Source: Leuconostoc inhae
Lineage (GTDB): Bacteria; Bacillota; Bacilli; Lactobacillales; Lactobacillaceae
Assembly (NCBI RefSeq): GCF_019656015.1
Contig: NZ_BPKW01000001.1
Span: forward strand, 62,001 to 126,000
DNA: 64,000 nt
Direction of reading: 5' to 3'
How positions within the stretch are numbered: position 1 is the stretch's first letter; each line of letters opens with the position of its first letter. The translations under genes and the position numbers were made by a program. The notes beneath the pieces are model-generated. The model was not told where the DNA came from. It was given only the letters and a program-made list of their open reading frames with translations, and searched no databases. Below, piece after piece: positions 16,843-26,059 of the stretch.

Positions 16843-18198
16843 ATGATAAAAAAAATACTTAAAGGTTTGTTATTTTTAATTCCTAACATGATAATTAGTG
16901 TGATATTAGGGAATATGATGTCTTTGAATCGTCAGCAATGGGTGATTATGATTTTTTTTCTGTTGATTGCGACAGCAAGTGGCATATGGATAGCACGATT
17001 TTGGGAAGTTGGTCAGCAGACAGAATTGCAAGTCATGAAAAATCGTATGTTGGCTACAATTCAGGGCCAAGAGCCTAGGGGTGTATTGACAGAGCCAAAT
17101 TCGCCATATTATGATTTGATCAATCAATTTAATAATTTACAAAACTATATTAAACAGACACAGCAAACTGCACAACGCGATGTGACGAATTATCAGTCAC
17201 TACTTGCAAGTTTACCAGTTGGTGTCATTAATGTGAATCGACGACATGTCATTGATGTTTTTAATGCAACTGCTGCAGATTTATTAGGTATACAACAACC
17301 TAAAATACCAGTTGCAGAAAGTTTAGTGATTAAACAATTCACACTATCGGAACTAATGACGCAAACTTTTAATACGCAACATAACCAACAATCTATTTTA
17401 AATTTACAAATAAATGGCGAGGTAAAGCAATATGAAGCTAGCACACTTTATCATCAAAATGATCTGAAACATGCTGAAGTAATGATTATTATATATGATT
17501 TGACATCTGTTTTACAGGTTGAACGCATGCAATCTGATTTTTTGGCTAACGCCTCACACGAACTTAAAACACCACTAACTGCAATCACCGGTTTTGTAGA
17601 AACTTTACAAGGACCCGCAGGTGAAGATCCAAATACACGCAAGCAATTTTTACAAATTGTTGCTGATGAATCAGAACGTTTATCATCGCTTGTTATTGAT
17701 ATTTTGTCATTGTCTCGTGTGAAACAAAAAAATGACGTCGTAGATACAAAACTAATTATTAAAAACTTAGTCGATGAGCAATGGCAACATATGAGTGCAA
17801 TGGCAGCGACGAAAGATATTACTTTCAAAAACAATGTGTCGCAAGATTTTGTTGTGCACGGCCTAAAAAATGACTTGGAGACAATTTTACAAAATTTAAT
17901 TATAAATGCTGTGAAGTATAACAGACAAGATGGTGAGGTTAGTGTGACCGTGTATAAAGACCATCAACATTGGCAAATTAATATTAAAGATTCTGGTATT
18001 GGCATTCCTAAAAACCAACAATCCCGGATCTTTGAGCGCTTTTATCGCGGTGATGAATCGCGGCAAAGAACAATTGCTAGTGGAACAGGTCTAGGATTGG
18101 CAATTGTTAATGAAATTGTTAGTAAGCACAATGGTGAAGTGAAAGTAAATTCACAAGTCGGGGTGGGAACCACTATTAGTGTTACTTTGCCTTTGTAA
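16843..18198 (+). CDS. phoR: Phosphate sensor histidine kinase PhoR
   Basis: Sensor kinase of 451 residues. Two N-terminal helices (about 8-25 and 30-50) are separated by a loop of only a few residues, so there is no sizeable extracellular sensor. A PAS-like region (about 115-220) precedes the H-box SHELKTPLTAI (near 243), N-box LIINAVKYNR and G-boxes DSGIGIP and GTGLGLAI. The minimal outside loop fits sensing through the Pst transporter and PhoU rather than direct phosphate binding. CAGGAGAGG precedes the ATG. Confidence 0.92.
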   Translation: MIKKILKGLLFLIPNMIISVILGNMMSLNRQQWVIMIFFLLIATASGIWIARFWEVGQQTELQVMKNRMLATIQGQEPRGVLTEPNSPYYDLINQFNNLQNYIKQTQQTAQRDVTNYQSLLASLPVGVINVNRRHVIDVFNATAADLLGIQQPKIPVAESLVIKQFTLSELMTQTFNTQHNQQSILNLQINGEVKQYEASTLYHQNDLKHAEVMIIIYDLTSVLQVERMQSDFLANASHELKTPLTAITGFVETLQGPAGEDPNTRKQFLQIVADESERLSSLVIDILSLSRVKQKNDVVDTKLIIKNLVDEQWQHMSAMAATKDITFKNNVSQDFVVHGLKNDLETILQNLIINAVKYNRQDGEVSVTVYKDHQHWQINIKDSGIGIPKNQQSRIFERFYRGDESRQRTIASGTGLGLAIVNEIVSKHNGEVKVNSQVGVGTTISVTLPL

Positions 18199-18206
18199 AT
18201 ATTTTC

Positions 18207-18260
18207 TTTACCTAATCTTTACAAAGTGCTGTTAATACATTTACATGGTTTTAAGATAAT
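18207..18260 (+). promoter_or_regulatory. Pho box and promoter of the pstS2-phoU operon
   Basis: Four direct repeats with an exact 11-base period: TTTACC (18207), TTTACA (18218), CTGTTA (18229), TTTACA (18240), followed by a -10 GATAAT (18255-18260). This is the expected layout of a PhoP-activated promoter in low-GC Gram-positives, with repeats replacing a -35. Confidence 0.82.
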
Positions 18261-18295
18261 GAAGTAGTAGTAGTTTAATCTTGGGAGGCATCATC

Positions 18296-19177
18296 ATGTC
18301 GAAATCGCATCGCGGAACAATTATAATCACAATTGTGGCCGTTAGTATTGCAGCAGCACTTGGAACTGCTTATGCAACACGAGACAAAAGTACTTCAGGA
18401 ACATCGATTACGGCTGTTGGTTCAACAGCTTTACAACCGTTTGTTGAAGCAGCAGGTGAAGAATATGCAAAAATTAATTTAGGCACCTTTGTTAACGTGC
18501 AAGGTGGCGGTACCGGAACAGGCTTAAGTCAAGTTTCGCAAGGTGCAGTAGACTTAGGAAATTCTGACGTTTTTGCGGAAGAAAAAGAAGGTATTAATGC
18601 TAAGCGGCTGGTGGATCATCAGGTAGCCGTTGTTGGTATTGCACCATTGTTGAATAAAGACATCGGTTTAAAAGATTTATCAACCGCACAGCTGCAAGCA
18701 ATATTTACCGGAAAAGTAACAAATTGGCAACAAATTGGTGGTAAAAATAAAAAGATTGTTATTATTAATCGCGCAGCGGGATCTGGGACACGTGCAACAT
18801 TTGAAAAGTGGGGCTTGCTTGGCAAACAAAGTATTGAAGCACAGGAACAAGATTCTTCAGGCATGGTACGCTCTATTGTAGCAACGACACCAGGAGCTAT
18901 TTCATATGCAGCTTTTGGCTATATTGATGATACAATTGTAGCGGCTTCAGTTAATCATGTGTCACCATTAAATAAAAATGTTGCATCAGGTATGTATCCT
19001 ATTTGGTCATACGAACATGTCTATACCAAGGGAAAACCAACGCCAACTGTTGCTAAATTTCTGAATTACTTAACGTCAAAAGAAATTCAGAGTACATTAG
19101 TCCCAAAATTGGGATATATCTCGATTCACGATATGCAAGTGACTCGTGAGTTGAATGGTAACATTATAAAAAAATAA
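18296..19177 (+). CDS. pstS: Phosphate-binding protein PstS (copy 2), no lipobox
   Basis: Second binding protein, 293 residues, with the same phosphate loops as copy 1 (GSTALQPF, GGGTGTGLSQV, NRAAGSGTR). The N-terminal helix (9-28) again has no cysteine. GGGAGG lies 7 bases before the ATG. It heads the transporter operon after a clean Pho box and is followed by a strong hairpin that could keep pstS mRNA more abundant than the downstream genes. Closely related to the copy at 15867, so a tandem duplication around phoR is likely. Confidence 0.93.
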   Translation: MSKSHRGTIIITIVAVSIAAALGTAYATRDKSTSGTSITAVGSTALQPFVEAAGEEYAKINLGTFVNVQGGGTGTGLSQVSQGAVDLGNSDVFAEEKEGINAKRLVDHQVAVVGIAPLLNKDIGLKDLSTAQLQAIFTGKVTNWQQIGGKNKKIVIINRAAGSGTRATFEKWGLLGKQSIEAQEQDSSGMVRSIVATTPGAISYAAFGYIDDTIVAASVNHVSPLNKNVASGMYPIWSYEHVYTKGKPTPTVAKFLNYLTSKEIQSTLVPKLGYISIHDMQVTRELNGNIIKK

Positions 19178-19241
19178 TTAATTTATACGAATTGTTTAAC
19201 AAAGTTGGAATACAAGAAAATTAATGCATTTGATGTTGTTT

Positions 19242-19262
19242 GATGACTACGGAGTAGTCATC
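19242..19262 (+). other. Intercistronic hairpin between pstS2 and pstC
   Basis: Perfect 9-bp stem GATGACTAC-GGA-GTAGTCATC without a following T-run. More likely an mRNA-stabilising or partial-attenuation element than a terminator. Confidence 0.6.
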
Positions 19263-19295
19263 TTATGTGACAATATTTGATGCTATGGAGATAAA

Positions 19296-20219
19296 ATGGA
19301 TAACATTACACAGAAGTTGATGCAAAAGTCTGAATCAACAAAAAAAGATTCACTAGGACGAGCTGTGAGTTTGGCAGCTTTATCGTTAATTGTCATTGTT
19401 GTTATATCGATTTTTGCTTTCGTTATGAGTCGTGGCTTATCAACATTTTTCCATGATGGCGTTCATGTCAAAGACTTTTTATTTGGTTCAACATGGAACC
19501 CATCAGTAGTTAATCCACAAACTAAGCAACCTTATATAGGTGCATTGCCAATGATTTTTGGATCGTTTTTGGTAACGTTCCTAGCAGCAATTGTAGCGAC
19601 ACCGTTTGCTATTGGCACATCGTTATTTATGACTGAAATTGCTCAAAAGCGTGGCACAAAAATTATGCAACCGATTATTGAGCTGTTAGTTGGTATTCCG
19701 TCTGTTGTTTATGGGTTTATTGGACTGACAGTTGTTGTGCCATTTATTCGGAGTGTTTTTGGTGGTTCAGGATTTGGGATTTTATCAGGTACAATTGTTT
19801 TGTTCGTGATGGTCTTACCAACAATTACATCGATGACTGTCGATACGTTAAAGTCTGTTCCTAGACACTATCGTGAATCAGCATTGGCTATTGGTGCTAC
19901 TCGTTGGCAAATGATTTATAAAGTTGTGCTCAGAGCAGCAACACCAGGTATTTTAACTGCCATTGTCTTTGGTATGGCGCGTGCCTTTGGTGAAGCACTA
20001 GCAGTACAAATGGTTATCGGCAACGCAGCTTTGATGCCTCATAATTTGACATCACCCGCCTCAACGTTAACATCAATTTTGACTATGGGAATTGGTAATA
20101 CTGTGATGGGATCATTACAAAATGATGTGTTATGGACACTAGCAATGATTTTGTTACTAATGTCATTGGTATTTAACTTAGTTGTACGTGCTATTGGGCG
20201 CAGAGGAGAGATGAAATAA
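19296..20219 (+). CDS. pstC: Phosphate ABC transporter permease PstC
   Basis: Membrane subunit of 307 residues with six helices and the permease loop ALAIGATRWQMIYKVVLRAATPG (near 203). The N-terminal helix and periplasmic loop (HDGVHVKDFLFGSTWNPS) are typical of PstC. The stop overlaps the pstA start (TAATG). Partner of PstA and of two ATPases encoded downstream. Confidence 0.94.
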   Translation: MDNITQKLMQKSESTKKDSLGRAVSLAALSLIVIVVISIFAFVMSRGLSTFFHDGVHVKDFLFGSTWNPSVVNPQTKQPYIGALPMIFGSFLVTFLAAIVATPFAIGTSLFMTEIAQKRGTKIMQPIIELLVGIPSVVYGFIGLTVVVPFIRSVFGGSGFGILSGTIVLFVMVLPTITSMTVDTLKSVPRHYRESALAIGATRWQMIYKVVLRAATPGILTAIVFGMARAFGEALAVQMVIGNAALMPHNLTSPASTLTSILTMGIGNTVMGSLQNDVLWTLAMILLLMSLVFNLVVRAIGRRGEMK

Positions 20220-21103
20220 TGAATGCAAAACGTGCTGATAAAATAGCCACAGGTGTAATTTATGCGATTTCTGGGATTGTTGCGTTAATTCTGATTGCCA
20301 TGCTTGCTTTTATTTTGATTCGTGGTGTACCGAATTTATCATGGCACTTTTTAACATCGCCAGCCAGAGCATTTGAAGCTGGTGGTGGTATTGGTATCCA
20401 ATTGTTTAATTCTTTTTATTTACTGATATTGGCAATGATTATTAGTTTTCCAATCGCTTTAGGTGCTGCTATTTATTTGAATGAATATTCAAAAAAAGGT
20501 AAATTCACAACGGTTGTCCGTACAGCAATTGAAATTTTAAGTTCTTTGCCTTCAGTCGTTGTTGGGTTGTTTGGATTTTTGATATTTGTTGTTCAATTTC
20601 ATTTAGGGTTTTCAATACTATCAGGCGCAATTGCACTAACTTTTTTTAATTTACCTCTGTTGACACGTTCAATTGAAACAAGTTTAGCTCAAATTCCAAA
20701 TTTGCAACGTGAAGCTGGTTCTGCATTAGGTTTGTCACGTTGGGAAACAGTGATTCATATCATTTTACCAGCTGCAGTGCCCTCAATTGTGACAGGTGTT
20801 GTATTATCTGCAGGTCGTGTTTTTGGTGAAGCTGCCGCTTTAATCTATACAGCTGGACAATCTGCTCCTGCACTAAATTTTGCAGACTGGAACCCATTTA
20901 ATATTTCAAGCCCGTTAAATCCTATGCGTCCTGCCGAAACCTTAGCAGTACATATCTGGAAGATTAATTCTGAAGGTATTATGCCGGATGCGAATGCTGT
21001 ATCTGCGGGTGCCTCAGCAGTTTTGATTATTGTTGTGTTATTGTTCAACCTTAGTGCACGTAAAATAGGTGCACAGTTATACAAAAAATTGACCAGTGCA
21101 TAA
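20219..21103 (+). CDS. pstA: Phosphate ABC transporter permease PstA
   Basis: Second membrane subunit, 294 residues, six helices, with EIPNLQREAGSALGLSRWETV-type EAA loop near 160-185 and the PstA-typical LSSLPSVVVGLFGF near 105. Translationally coupled to pstC by a one-base overlap. Confidence 0.94.
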   Translation: MNAKRADKIATGVIYAISGIVALILIAMLAFILIRGVPNLSWHFLTSPARAFEAGGGIGIQLFNSFYLLILAMIISFPIALGAAIYLNEYSKKGKFTTVVRTAIEILSSLPSVVVGLFGFLIFVVQFHLGFSILSGAIALTFFNLPLLTRSIETSLAQIPNLQREAGSALGLSRWETVIHIILPAAVPSIVTGVVLSAGRVFGEAAALIYTAGQSAPALNFADWNPFNISSPLNPMRPAETLAVHIWKINSEGIMPDANAVSAGASAVLIIVVLLFNLSARKIGAQLYKKLTSA

Positions 21104-21174
21104 CAAAACTAGAATGACAAATGCGAATTTTATGTCATTAAAAAATTTTTAAGTCACTTAGTTATGGAGAAAAA

Positions 21175-22014
21175 ATGGTAAATAATATCGAGTTAAAACC
21201 AGCCAGTGAATTTATTACTGAAAATATGCCAGAACGTTATATTTATGACCTGAGTGCAGGCGACCATGAAATTGCAATATCAACAAAGGATTTACAAGTG
21301 AGTTATGGTCAGAATTTGGCATTAAGTGAAGGTGATTTGTCATTTGAACGTTATAAAATTACTAGTCTAATAGGTGCGTCAGGTTCTGGTAAATCAACAT
21401 TTTTGCGATCATTAAATCGTATGAATGATAGTGTTGCGACGGTTAAGGGTAATATCATGTATCGCGGTGTCGATATTAACACTAAAGCGATCGACGTATA
21501 CGAAATGCGACGTCACATCGGTATGGTATTTCAACGTCCCAACCCGTTTGCCAAATCTATCTATAATAATATTACTTTTGCACTGACACAACGTGGACAA
21601 TATACTAAACAAGAACTTGATGAAATTGTTGAAACAAGTTTGAAACAAGCAGCCTTATGGGATCAAGTTAAAGATGAGTTAGATAAATCAGCATTAGCGT
21701 TATCAGGTGGACAAGCACAACGTCTGGTTATTGCACGAGCATTGGCTTTGAAGCCAGATATTTTACTTTTAGATGAACCATCTAGTGCACTTGATCCAAT
21801 TTCATCTGCGCAAGTTGAAGATACATTACTTAAGTTGAAAGATCAGTACACAATTATTATTGTGACACATAATATGCAACAGGCGGCTCGAATTAGTGAT
21901 TATACAGCTTTTTTCCATATGGGAAAGGTGATTGAATATGATTTGACGCGTAAAATTTTTACAAGACCAAAAGTTGCACTGACAAATGATTATATTTCGG
22001 GGAACTTCGGATGA
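21175..22014 (+). CDS. pstB: Phosphate ABC transporter ATPase PstB (copy 1)
   Basis: ATPase of 279 residues with an N-terminal extension of about 30 residues before the ABC core. Walker [10 protein letters not shown] (near 66), signature LSGGQAQR, Walker [13 protein letters not shown], and H-loop IVTHNMQ are intact. The signature reads QAQ rather than the common QQQ. It overlaps the second pstB by 4 bases, so a PstB1-PstB2 heterodimer is plausible. Confidence 0.92.
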   Translation: MVNNIELKPASEFITENMPERYIYDLSAGDHEIAISTKDLQVSYGQNLALSEGDLSFERYKITSLIGASGSGKSTFLRSLNRMNDSVATVKGNIMYRGVDINTKAIDVYEMRRHIGMVFQRPNPFAKSIYNNITFALTQRGQYTKQELDEIVETSLKQAALWDQVKDELDKSALALSGGQAQRLVIARALALKPDILLLDEPSSALDPISSAQVEDTLLKLKDQYTIIIVTHNMQQAARISDYTAFFHMGKVIEYDLTRKIFTRPKVALTNDYISGNFG

Positions 22015-22781
22015 CAGATATTAAACAAAAAAATATACTTGAAACACGTGATGTAAAATTATGGTATGGTCAAAAAGAGGCGTTACACGGCATTAACTTA
22101 AATTTTCCAGAAAAGGGAATTACAGCGCTTATTGGTCCATCTGGCTCTGGAAAGTCTACCTATATTAGAGCAATAAATCGTATGCATGATTTAGAGGATA
22201 ATGTGACAGTAACTGGTTCGTTTGACTTTAAGGGAACAGACATTTATGCACCAACAACAGATACTGTTGATTTACGTAAGCGAATCGGCATGGTCTTCCA
22301 ACAACCTAACCCTTTTCCTTTCTCTATTTATGAAAATGTTATTTTTGGTCTTAAATTAGCTGGTGTCAAAGATAAAGCTGAACTTGATGAGGCTGTGGAA
22401 AAATCGCTTAAGCAAGCATCAATTTGGGAAGAAGTTAAAGATGATTTGCATAAGTCTGCTCTTGGCTTGTCAGGTGGACAGCAACAACGTGTCTCACTTG
22501 CGCGCGTTTTGGCAACTGCACCAGAACTATTATTATTAGATGAACCAACATCAGCTTTAGATCCAGTGTCTAGTCATAATATTGAAGAAACGCTATTGAA
22601 TTTACGTGATGACTATGCCATGATTATTGTTACACATTCAATGTCACAAGCATCACGTATATCAGATCGTACAGCTTTCTTCCTAAATGGCGATCTTATT
22701 GAGGTTGATTCAACTAAGCACATTTTTTTGAATCCCCAAAGTCAAGAAACGCAAGATTACGTTAGTGGTCGATTCGGATGA
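22011..22781 (+). CDS. pstB: Phosphate ABC transporter ATPase PstB (copy 2)
   Basis: Second ATPase, 256 residues, standard length. Walker [10 protein letters not shown], signature LSGGQQQRV, Walker [14 protein letters not shown] and H-loop IVTHSMSQ are all canonical. Paired pstB genes are common in Lactobacillales. Confidence 0.94.
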   Translation: MTDIKQKNILETRDVKLWYGQKEALHGINLNFPEKGITALIGPSGSGKSTYIRAINRMHDLEDNVTVTGSFDFKGTDIYAPTTDTVDLRKRIGMVFQQPNPFPFSIYENVIFGLKLAGVKDKAELDEAVEKSLKQASIWEEVKDDLHKSALGLSGGQQQRVSLARVLATAPELLLLDEPTSALDPVSSHNIEETLLNLRDDYAMIIVTHSMSQASRISDRTAFFLNGDLIEVDSTKHIFLNPQSQETQDYVSGRFG

Positions 22782-22845
22782 TTTTAGAAACAAACAAGGT
22801 TTAATTCACAATAATATAGATAGAGCGATGAAAAGGAGAATTAAC

Positions 22846-23520
22846 ATGCGACGATTATTTGATGAAGAACTAGCCGATTTAGACAATTCATTTACAGAAA
22901 TGGGTATGCTTGTTGCCCAAACTATTCAAAAATCCGTGCAATCATTTGTGGATCACGATCGTGAGGGTGCGAAAGCCATTTTAGAGAATGACCATCAAAT
23001 TAATGAACGAGAAGCAGCTATCGAAAAGAAAACTTTTGAAATGATTGCTTTGTACCAACCCGTTACAACTGATTTGCGCGAAATTGTTACGATTTTGAAA
23101 GCAGTTTCTGTTTTGGAACGGATGGGAGATCAAGCACGTAATATCGCTAATTCGACTATTCGTGTTAAGGGAACAAAACATATTTCTGGTGTTGAAAAGG
23201 CACTTGGTGAAATGGGCGAACAAGTAGCAACAATGGTCTCAACTGTAATGGATTATTATATTAAAAATGATGCTTTAGGAGCTGAATCCATTGCCGAAGA
23301 AAATCAAACTTTATCAAAGCGTGCAGCCCAAGTGCGTTTTGATTCAGTTGAGGGCATGAAAGAAGATGCTGAGCTAGTTGATTCAGCAGCTGATTATTTG
23401 GTGATTGCTGGTTATTTGAAGCGTATCGGGGATTATACGACAGACATTGCAGAATGGATTGTATATAAGCGTACAGGTAAGATTATTGAGCTGAATCCAG
23501 GATACAATTATTTTATTTAA
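22846..23520 (+). CDS. phoU: Phosphate-signalling protein PhoU
   Basis: Helical cytoplasmic protein of 224 residues that couples the Pst transporter to PhoR. Two PhoU repeats are visible, with metal-binding E/D-x-x-x-D motifs (VSVLERMGDQARN near 95 and GYLKRIGDYTTDIAE near 198). ATG 22846 follows AAAGGAG by 7 bases; the longer in-frame opening overlaps pstB2 and is rejected. Confidence 0.94.
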   Translation: MRRLFDEELADLDNSFTEMGMLVAQTIQKSVQSFVDHDREGAKAILENDHQINEREAAIEKKTFEMIALYQPVTTDLREIVTILKAVSVLERMGDQARNIANSTIRVKGTKHISGVEKALGEMGEQVATMVSTVMDYYIKNDALGAESIAEENQTLSKRAAQVRFDSVEGMKEDAELVDSAADYLVIAGYLKRIGDYTTDIAEWIVYKRTGKIIELNPGYNYFI

Positions 23521-23557
23521 TGATGCATCGTTTGATGACTCATTGTAACTTCAAATG

Positions 23558-23586
23558 AACGACTAGACGAAAGTTTAGTCGTTTTT
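23558..23586 (+). terminator. Terminator after phoU
   Basis: AACGACTA paired with TAGTCGTT across an inner GAC/GTT helix and GAAA-like loop, then TTT. Confidence 0.75.
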
Positions 23587-23607
23587 ATGTCTACTGATGG
23601 AAAGTTT

Positions 23608-23616
23608 TGGTATAAT
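23608..23616 (+). promoter_or_regulatory. Extended -10 promoter of the yvlD-hprK operon
   Basis: TGG-TATAAT with no evident -35, about 80 bases before the first gene. Confidence 0.55.
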
Positions 23617-23694
23617 AAGGGTGTTGTACATTACTTAATAAGTGCGTTATGTCAATATGTTAAGCGCTTACAGTAAATGACAGTAGGAGGGTAT

Positions 23695-24051
23695 ATGCGT
23701 TTTTTTGCACGTTTAGCGACAACAATGTTAGTTTTCTTAGTTATTTCGTCACTTTTTTCAGAAGCATTTCGTGTTGATAATTGGGTGACAGCTTTAGGGG
23801 CAGCGCTGGTGTTAGCGGTATTAAACACGATTATTAAACCCATACTAACGCTTCTGACATTACCATTAACGTTTATAACATTTGGTTTATTCACAATTGT
23901 CATTAACGGTATTATGTTAGAAATAACTGCAGACCTTGTTGGCGGTTTTGATTTTTCAAGTTTTAGTTGGGCAATATTTACAGCAATTATTTTGTCAATT
24001 GTCAATACACTGTTGACACCTAATTTGCACGCACACGTAGAAAGAAAATAA
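23695..24051 (+). CDS. Small membrane protein, YvlD/phage-holin-4-like
   Basis: Membrane protein of 118 residues with four hydrophobic helices and the signature FNTI/LNTIIKPILTLLTLPLTF near residue 45. It matches the YvlD/Phage_holin_4_2 type, which sits next to hprK in Bacillus. AGGAGGG lies 5 bases before the ATG. It is 1 base from hprK, so co-transcribed. Despite the family name there is no prophage context. Confidence 0.8.
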   Translation: MRFFARLATTMLVFLVISSLFSEAFRVDNWVTALGAALVLAVLNTIIKPILTLLTLPLTFITFGLFTIVINGIMLEITADLVGGFDFSSFSWAIFTAIILSIVNTLLTPNLHAHVERK

Positions 24052-24052
24052 A

Positions 24053-25015
24053 ATGGCACAAAATTCAGTTACAGTAAAACAATTAGTAGATAACACGCGT
24101 TTAGAAATTGTAGCAGGTAAACAATATTTAGAACGCATCATTACAACAGCAGATATTTCACGACCTGGGTTAGAAATGACCGGTTATTTTAATTATTATG
24201 CACCAGAACGTGTGCAATTGTTGGGTATTACGGAAACGTCCTTTTCGGAACGCATGGGCCACGAAGAATTACTGATGGTTTATCGGCGAATGGCTGATCC
24301 AGTAACACCAGCATTTGTTGTGTCAACAGGATTACCAATCAGTGATGAACTTAAACAGGCAGCAGATGAGGCTAAAATTCCAATTTTAACATCGACTTTA
24401 ACATCATCACGTATTTTATCAAATATGACTTACTATCTAGGTGGCCAATTGGCACCACGTGAAAATGTTCATGGCGTGCTTATTGATGTTCACGGTTTGG
24501 GTGTTCTAATTACTGGGGATGCTGGTATCGGTAAAACAGAAGCTGCGTTAGAATTAATTCAACAAGACAAAGCAAGATTAGTCGCTGATGATCGTGTTGA
24601 TATTTATCAAGAGGATGAGGAGCGTTTAATCGGCGAACCAAATGAAGTCTTGCGTAACATGATGGAAATTCGTGGTGTTGGCATTATTGATGTGCAGCAG
24701 GTGTATGGCGCAGTTTCTGTGCGATCACATGCAACGATTGCGCTTAATATACATTTATCAAATGGTAAAATTGGTGAAGCTAATTTTGATCGTTTGGGCA
24801 ATGATAATGATACACTTGAAATTTTAGGTGTGAAAATTAAACGTATGGTAGTTCCGGTGACGCCAGGTCGTAACACTGCAAGTGTTATTGATGCAGCAGC
24901 AGTAAAATTCCGCACTGCTAATATGGGCATTGATGCATTGAAAACACTTGAAGAGCGCATGTCAGCCGAGATGGTGAAAAATGAAAAAATAGATTTGGAG
25001 AATAAACATGACTAA
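24053..25015 (+). CDS. hprK: HPr kinase/phosphorylase
   Basis: Bifunctional enzyme of 320 residues that phosphorylates HPr at Ser46 and so activates CcpA. The P-loop reads GDAGIGKTE (155-163), with Ala and Thr where the common form is GDSGIGKSE. The HprK signature MEIRGVGIIDVQQVYG (near 205) is intact. cre sites in this window (28188, 57210) are predicted CcpA targets of this pathway. No strong Shine-Dalgarno is visible. The lgt gene, often next in Lactobacillales, is absent; gpsA follows with an 8-base overlap. Confidence 0.95.
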   Translation: MAQNSVTVKQLVDNTRLEIVAGKQYLERIITTADISRPGLEMTGYFNYYAPERVQLLGITETSFSERMGHEELLMVYRRMADPVTPAFVVSTGLPISDELKQAADEAKIPILTSTLTSSRILSNMTYYLGGQLAPRENVHGVLIDVHGLGVLITGDAGIGKTEAALELIQQDKARLVADDRVDIYQEDEERLIGEPNEVLRNMMEIRGVGIIDVQQVYGAVSVRSHATIALNIHLSNGKIGEANFDRLGNDNDTLEILGVKIKRMVVPVTPGRNTASVIDAAAVKFRTANMGIDALKTLEERMSAEMVKNEKIDLENKHD

Positions 25016-26018
25016 AATAGCGGTACTTGGTGCTGGGTCTTGGGGAACAGCATTGGCAAATACGGCAGCTGAAAATGGTCATGATGTGCGCTTATGGACA
25101 CATAACTCAAATCAGGTTGAAGAAATTAATCAGCAGCATACGAATGTGAAGTACCTGCCTGATGCAACGTTAGCTGCCACACTTGTTGCAACTAATGATA
25201 TGTTTTTGGCAACTGAAAATGTCGAAATTGTATTGAGTGTGGTACCTACTAAGGCTGTGCGCGAGGTAGCCAAAAAATTAGCTACTGCTCTAAAAGCACA
25301 GTCACACACGGTAATTTTGGCACATGCCACCAAAGGTCTAGAACAAGGCTCATATAAGCGCATATCTGAAATGATTGCAGAAGAAGTGCCAGAGGCTTAT
25401 CGGTCGGCGTTGGTTGTTATATCTGGGCCGTCTCATGCAGAAGATGTCATCAAACATGATTTAACAGCTGTTTCAATTGGTAGTTCAGACGAATCAGCTG
25501 CTCAGTTGTTACAAAAAACGTTGTCAAACAAAACTTTTCGTGCGTATACGAATCATGATTTGCTTGGCTCAGAATTATTTGCGGCTTTAAAAAATATTGT
25601 TGCAATTGCTTCTGGCGCTTTAATTGGTTTAGGGTACGGTGTTAATGCACAAGCAGCCTTATTGACAAGAAGTTTGGTAGAAATGCGTGACTTGGGAGCA
25701 GCTATGGGTGCTAAACCAGAAACGCTTTACGAGCTTGCTGGTATTGGTGATTTAATTGTAACAGGCATGTCACCAAATTCACGTAACTATCGTGCAGGTC
25801 TAGGTTTGGGCCAAGGGAAAAGTTTACAACAAGTGACCGAGGAAATGGGTATGGTCATTGAAGGTGTCAATACAACAAAAGCTGTTTACGACTTTGCAAA
25901 AACCTATCATGTTGACATGCCAATTACAAATGCAGTATATCAAGTTTTATATGAAAATAAATCGTTGCGTCAAGCGATTGCAGATTTAATGGCAAGACCA
26001 TTGAAATCTGAAGATTAG
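25008..26018 (+). CDS. gpsA: Glycerol-3-phosphate dehydrogenase (NAD(P)+)
   Basis: Cytosolic enzyme of 336 residues reducing dihydroxyacetone phosphate to sn-glycerol-3-phosphate for phospholipids. The Rossmann motif GAGSWGTALA (residues 7-16), SGPSHAEDV and the catalytic-lysine region ELFAALKNIVAIASG are present. TTGGAGAA precedes the ATG inside the end of hprK. Confidence 0.96.
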   Translation: MTKIAVLGAGSWGTALANTAAENGHDVRLWTHNSNQVEEINQQHTNVKYLPDATLAATLVATNDMFLATENVEIVLSVVPTKAVREVAKKLATALKAQSHTVILAHATKGLEQGSYKRISEMIAEEVPEAYRSALVVISGPSHAEDVIKHDLTAVSIGSSDESAAQLLQKTLSNKTFRAYTNHDLLGSELFAALKNIVAIASGALIGLGYGVNAQAALLTRSLVEMRDLGAAMGAKPETLYELAGIGDLIVTGMSPNSRNYRAGLGLGQGKSLQQVTEEMGMVIEGVNTTKAVYDFAKTYHVDMPITNAVYQVLYENKSLRQAIADLMARPLKSED

Positions 26019-26059
26019 CTTGGTGCATGAACTAATGAATAAGAAAGAGAGTGACTAAA

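Noticed and set aside
23695-24051. Phage-holin-like membrane protein as sign of a prophage
   Set aside because: No other phage gene is near; the same family (YvlD) is a normal chromosomal neighbour of hprK.
23652-24059. Minus-strand ORF of 135 codons opposite the yvlD-like gene
   Set aside because: Fully antisense to a good gene with a strong Shine-Dalgarno; composition is that of a reverse-complement shadow.
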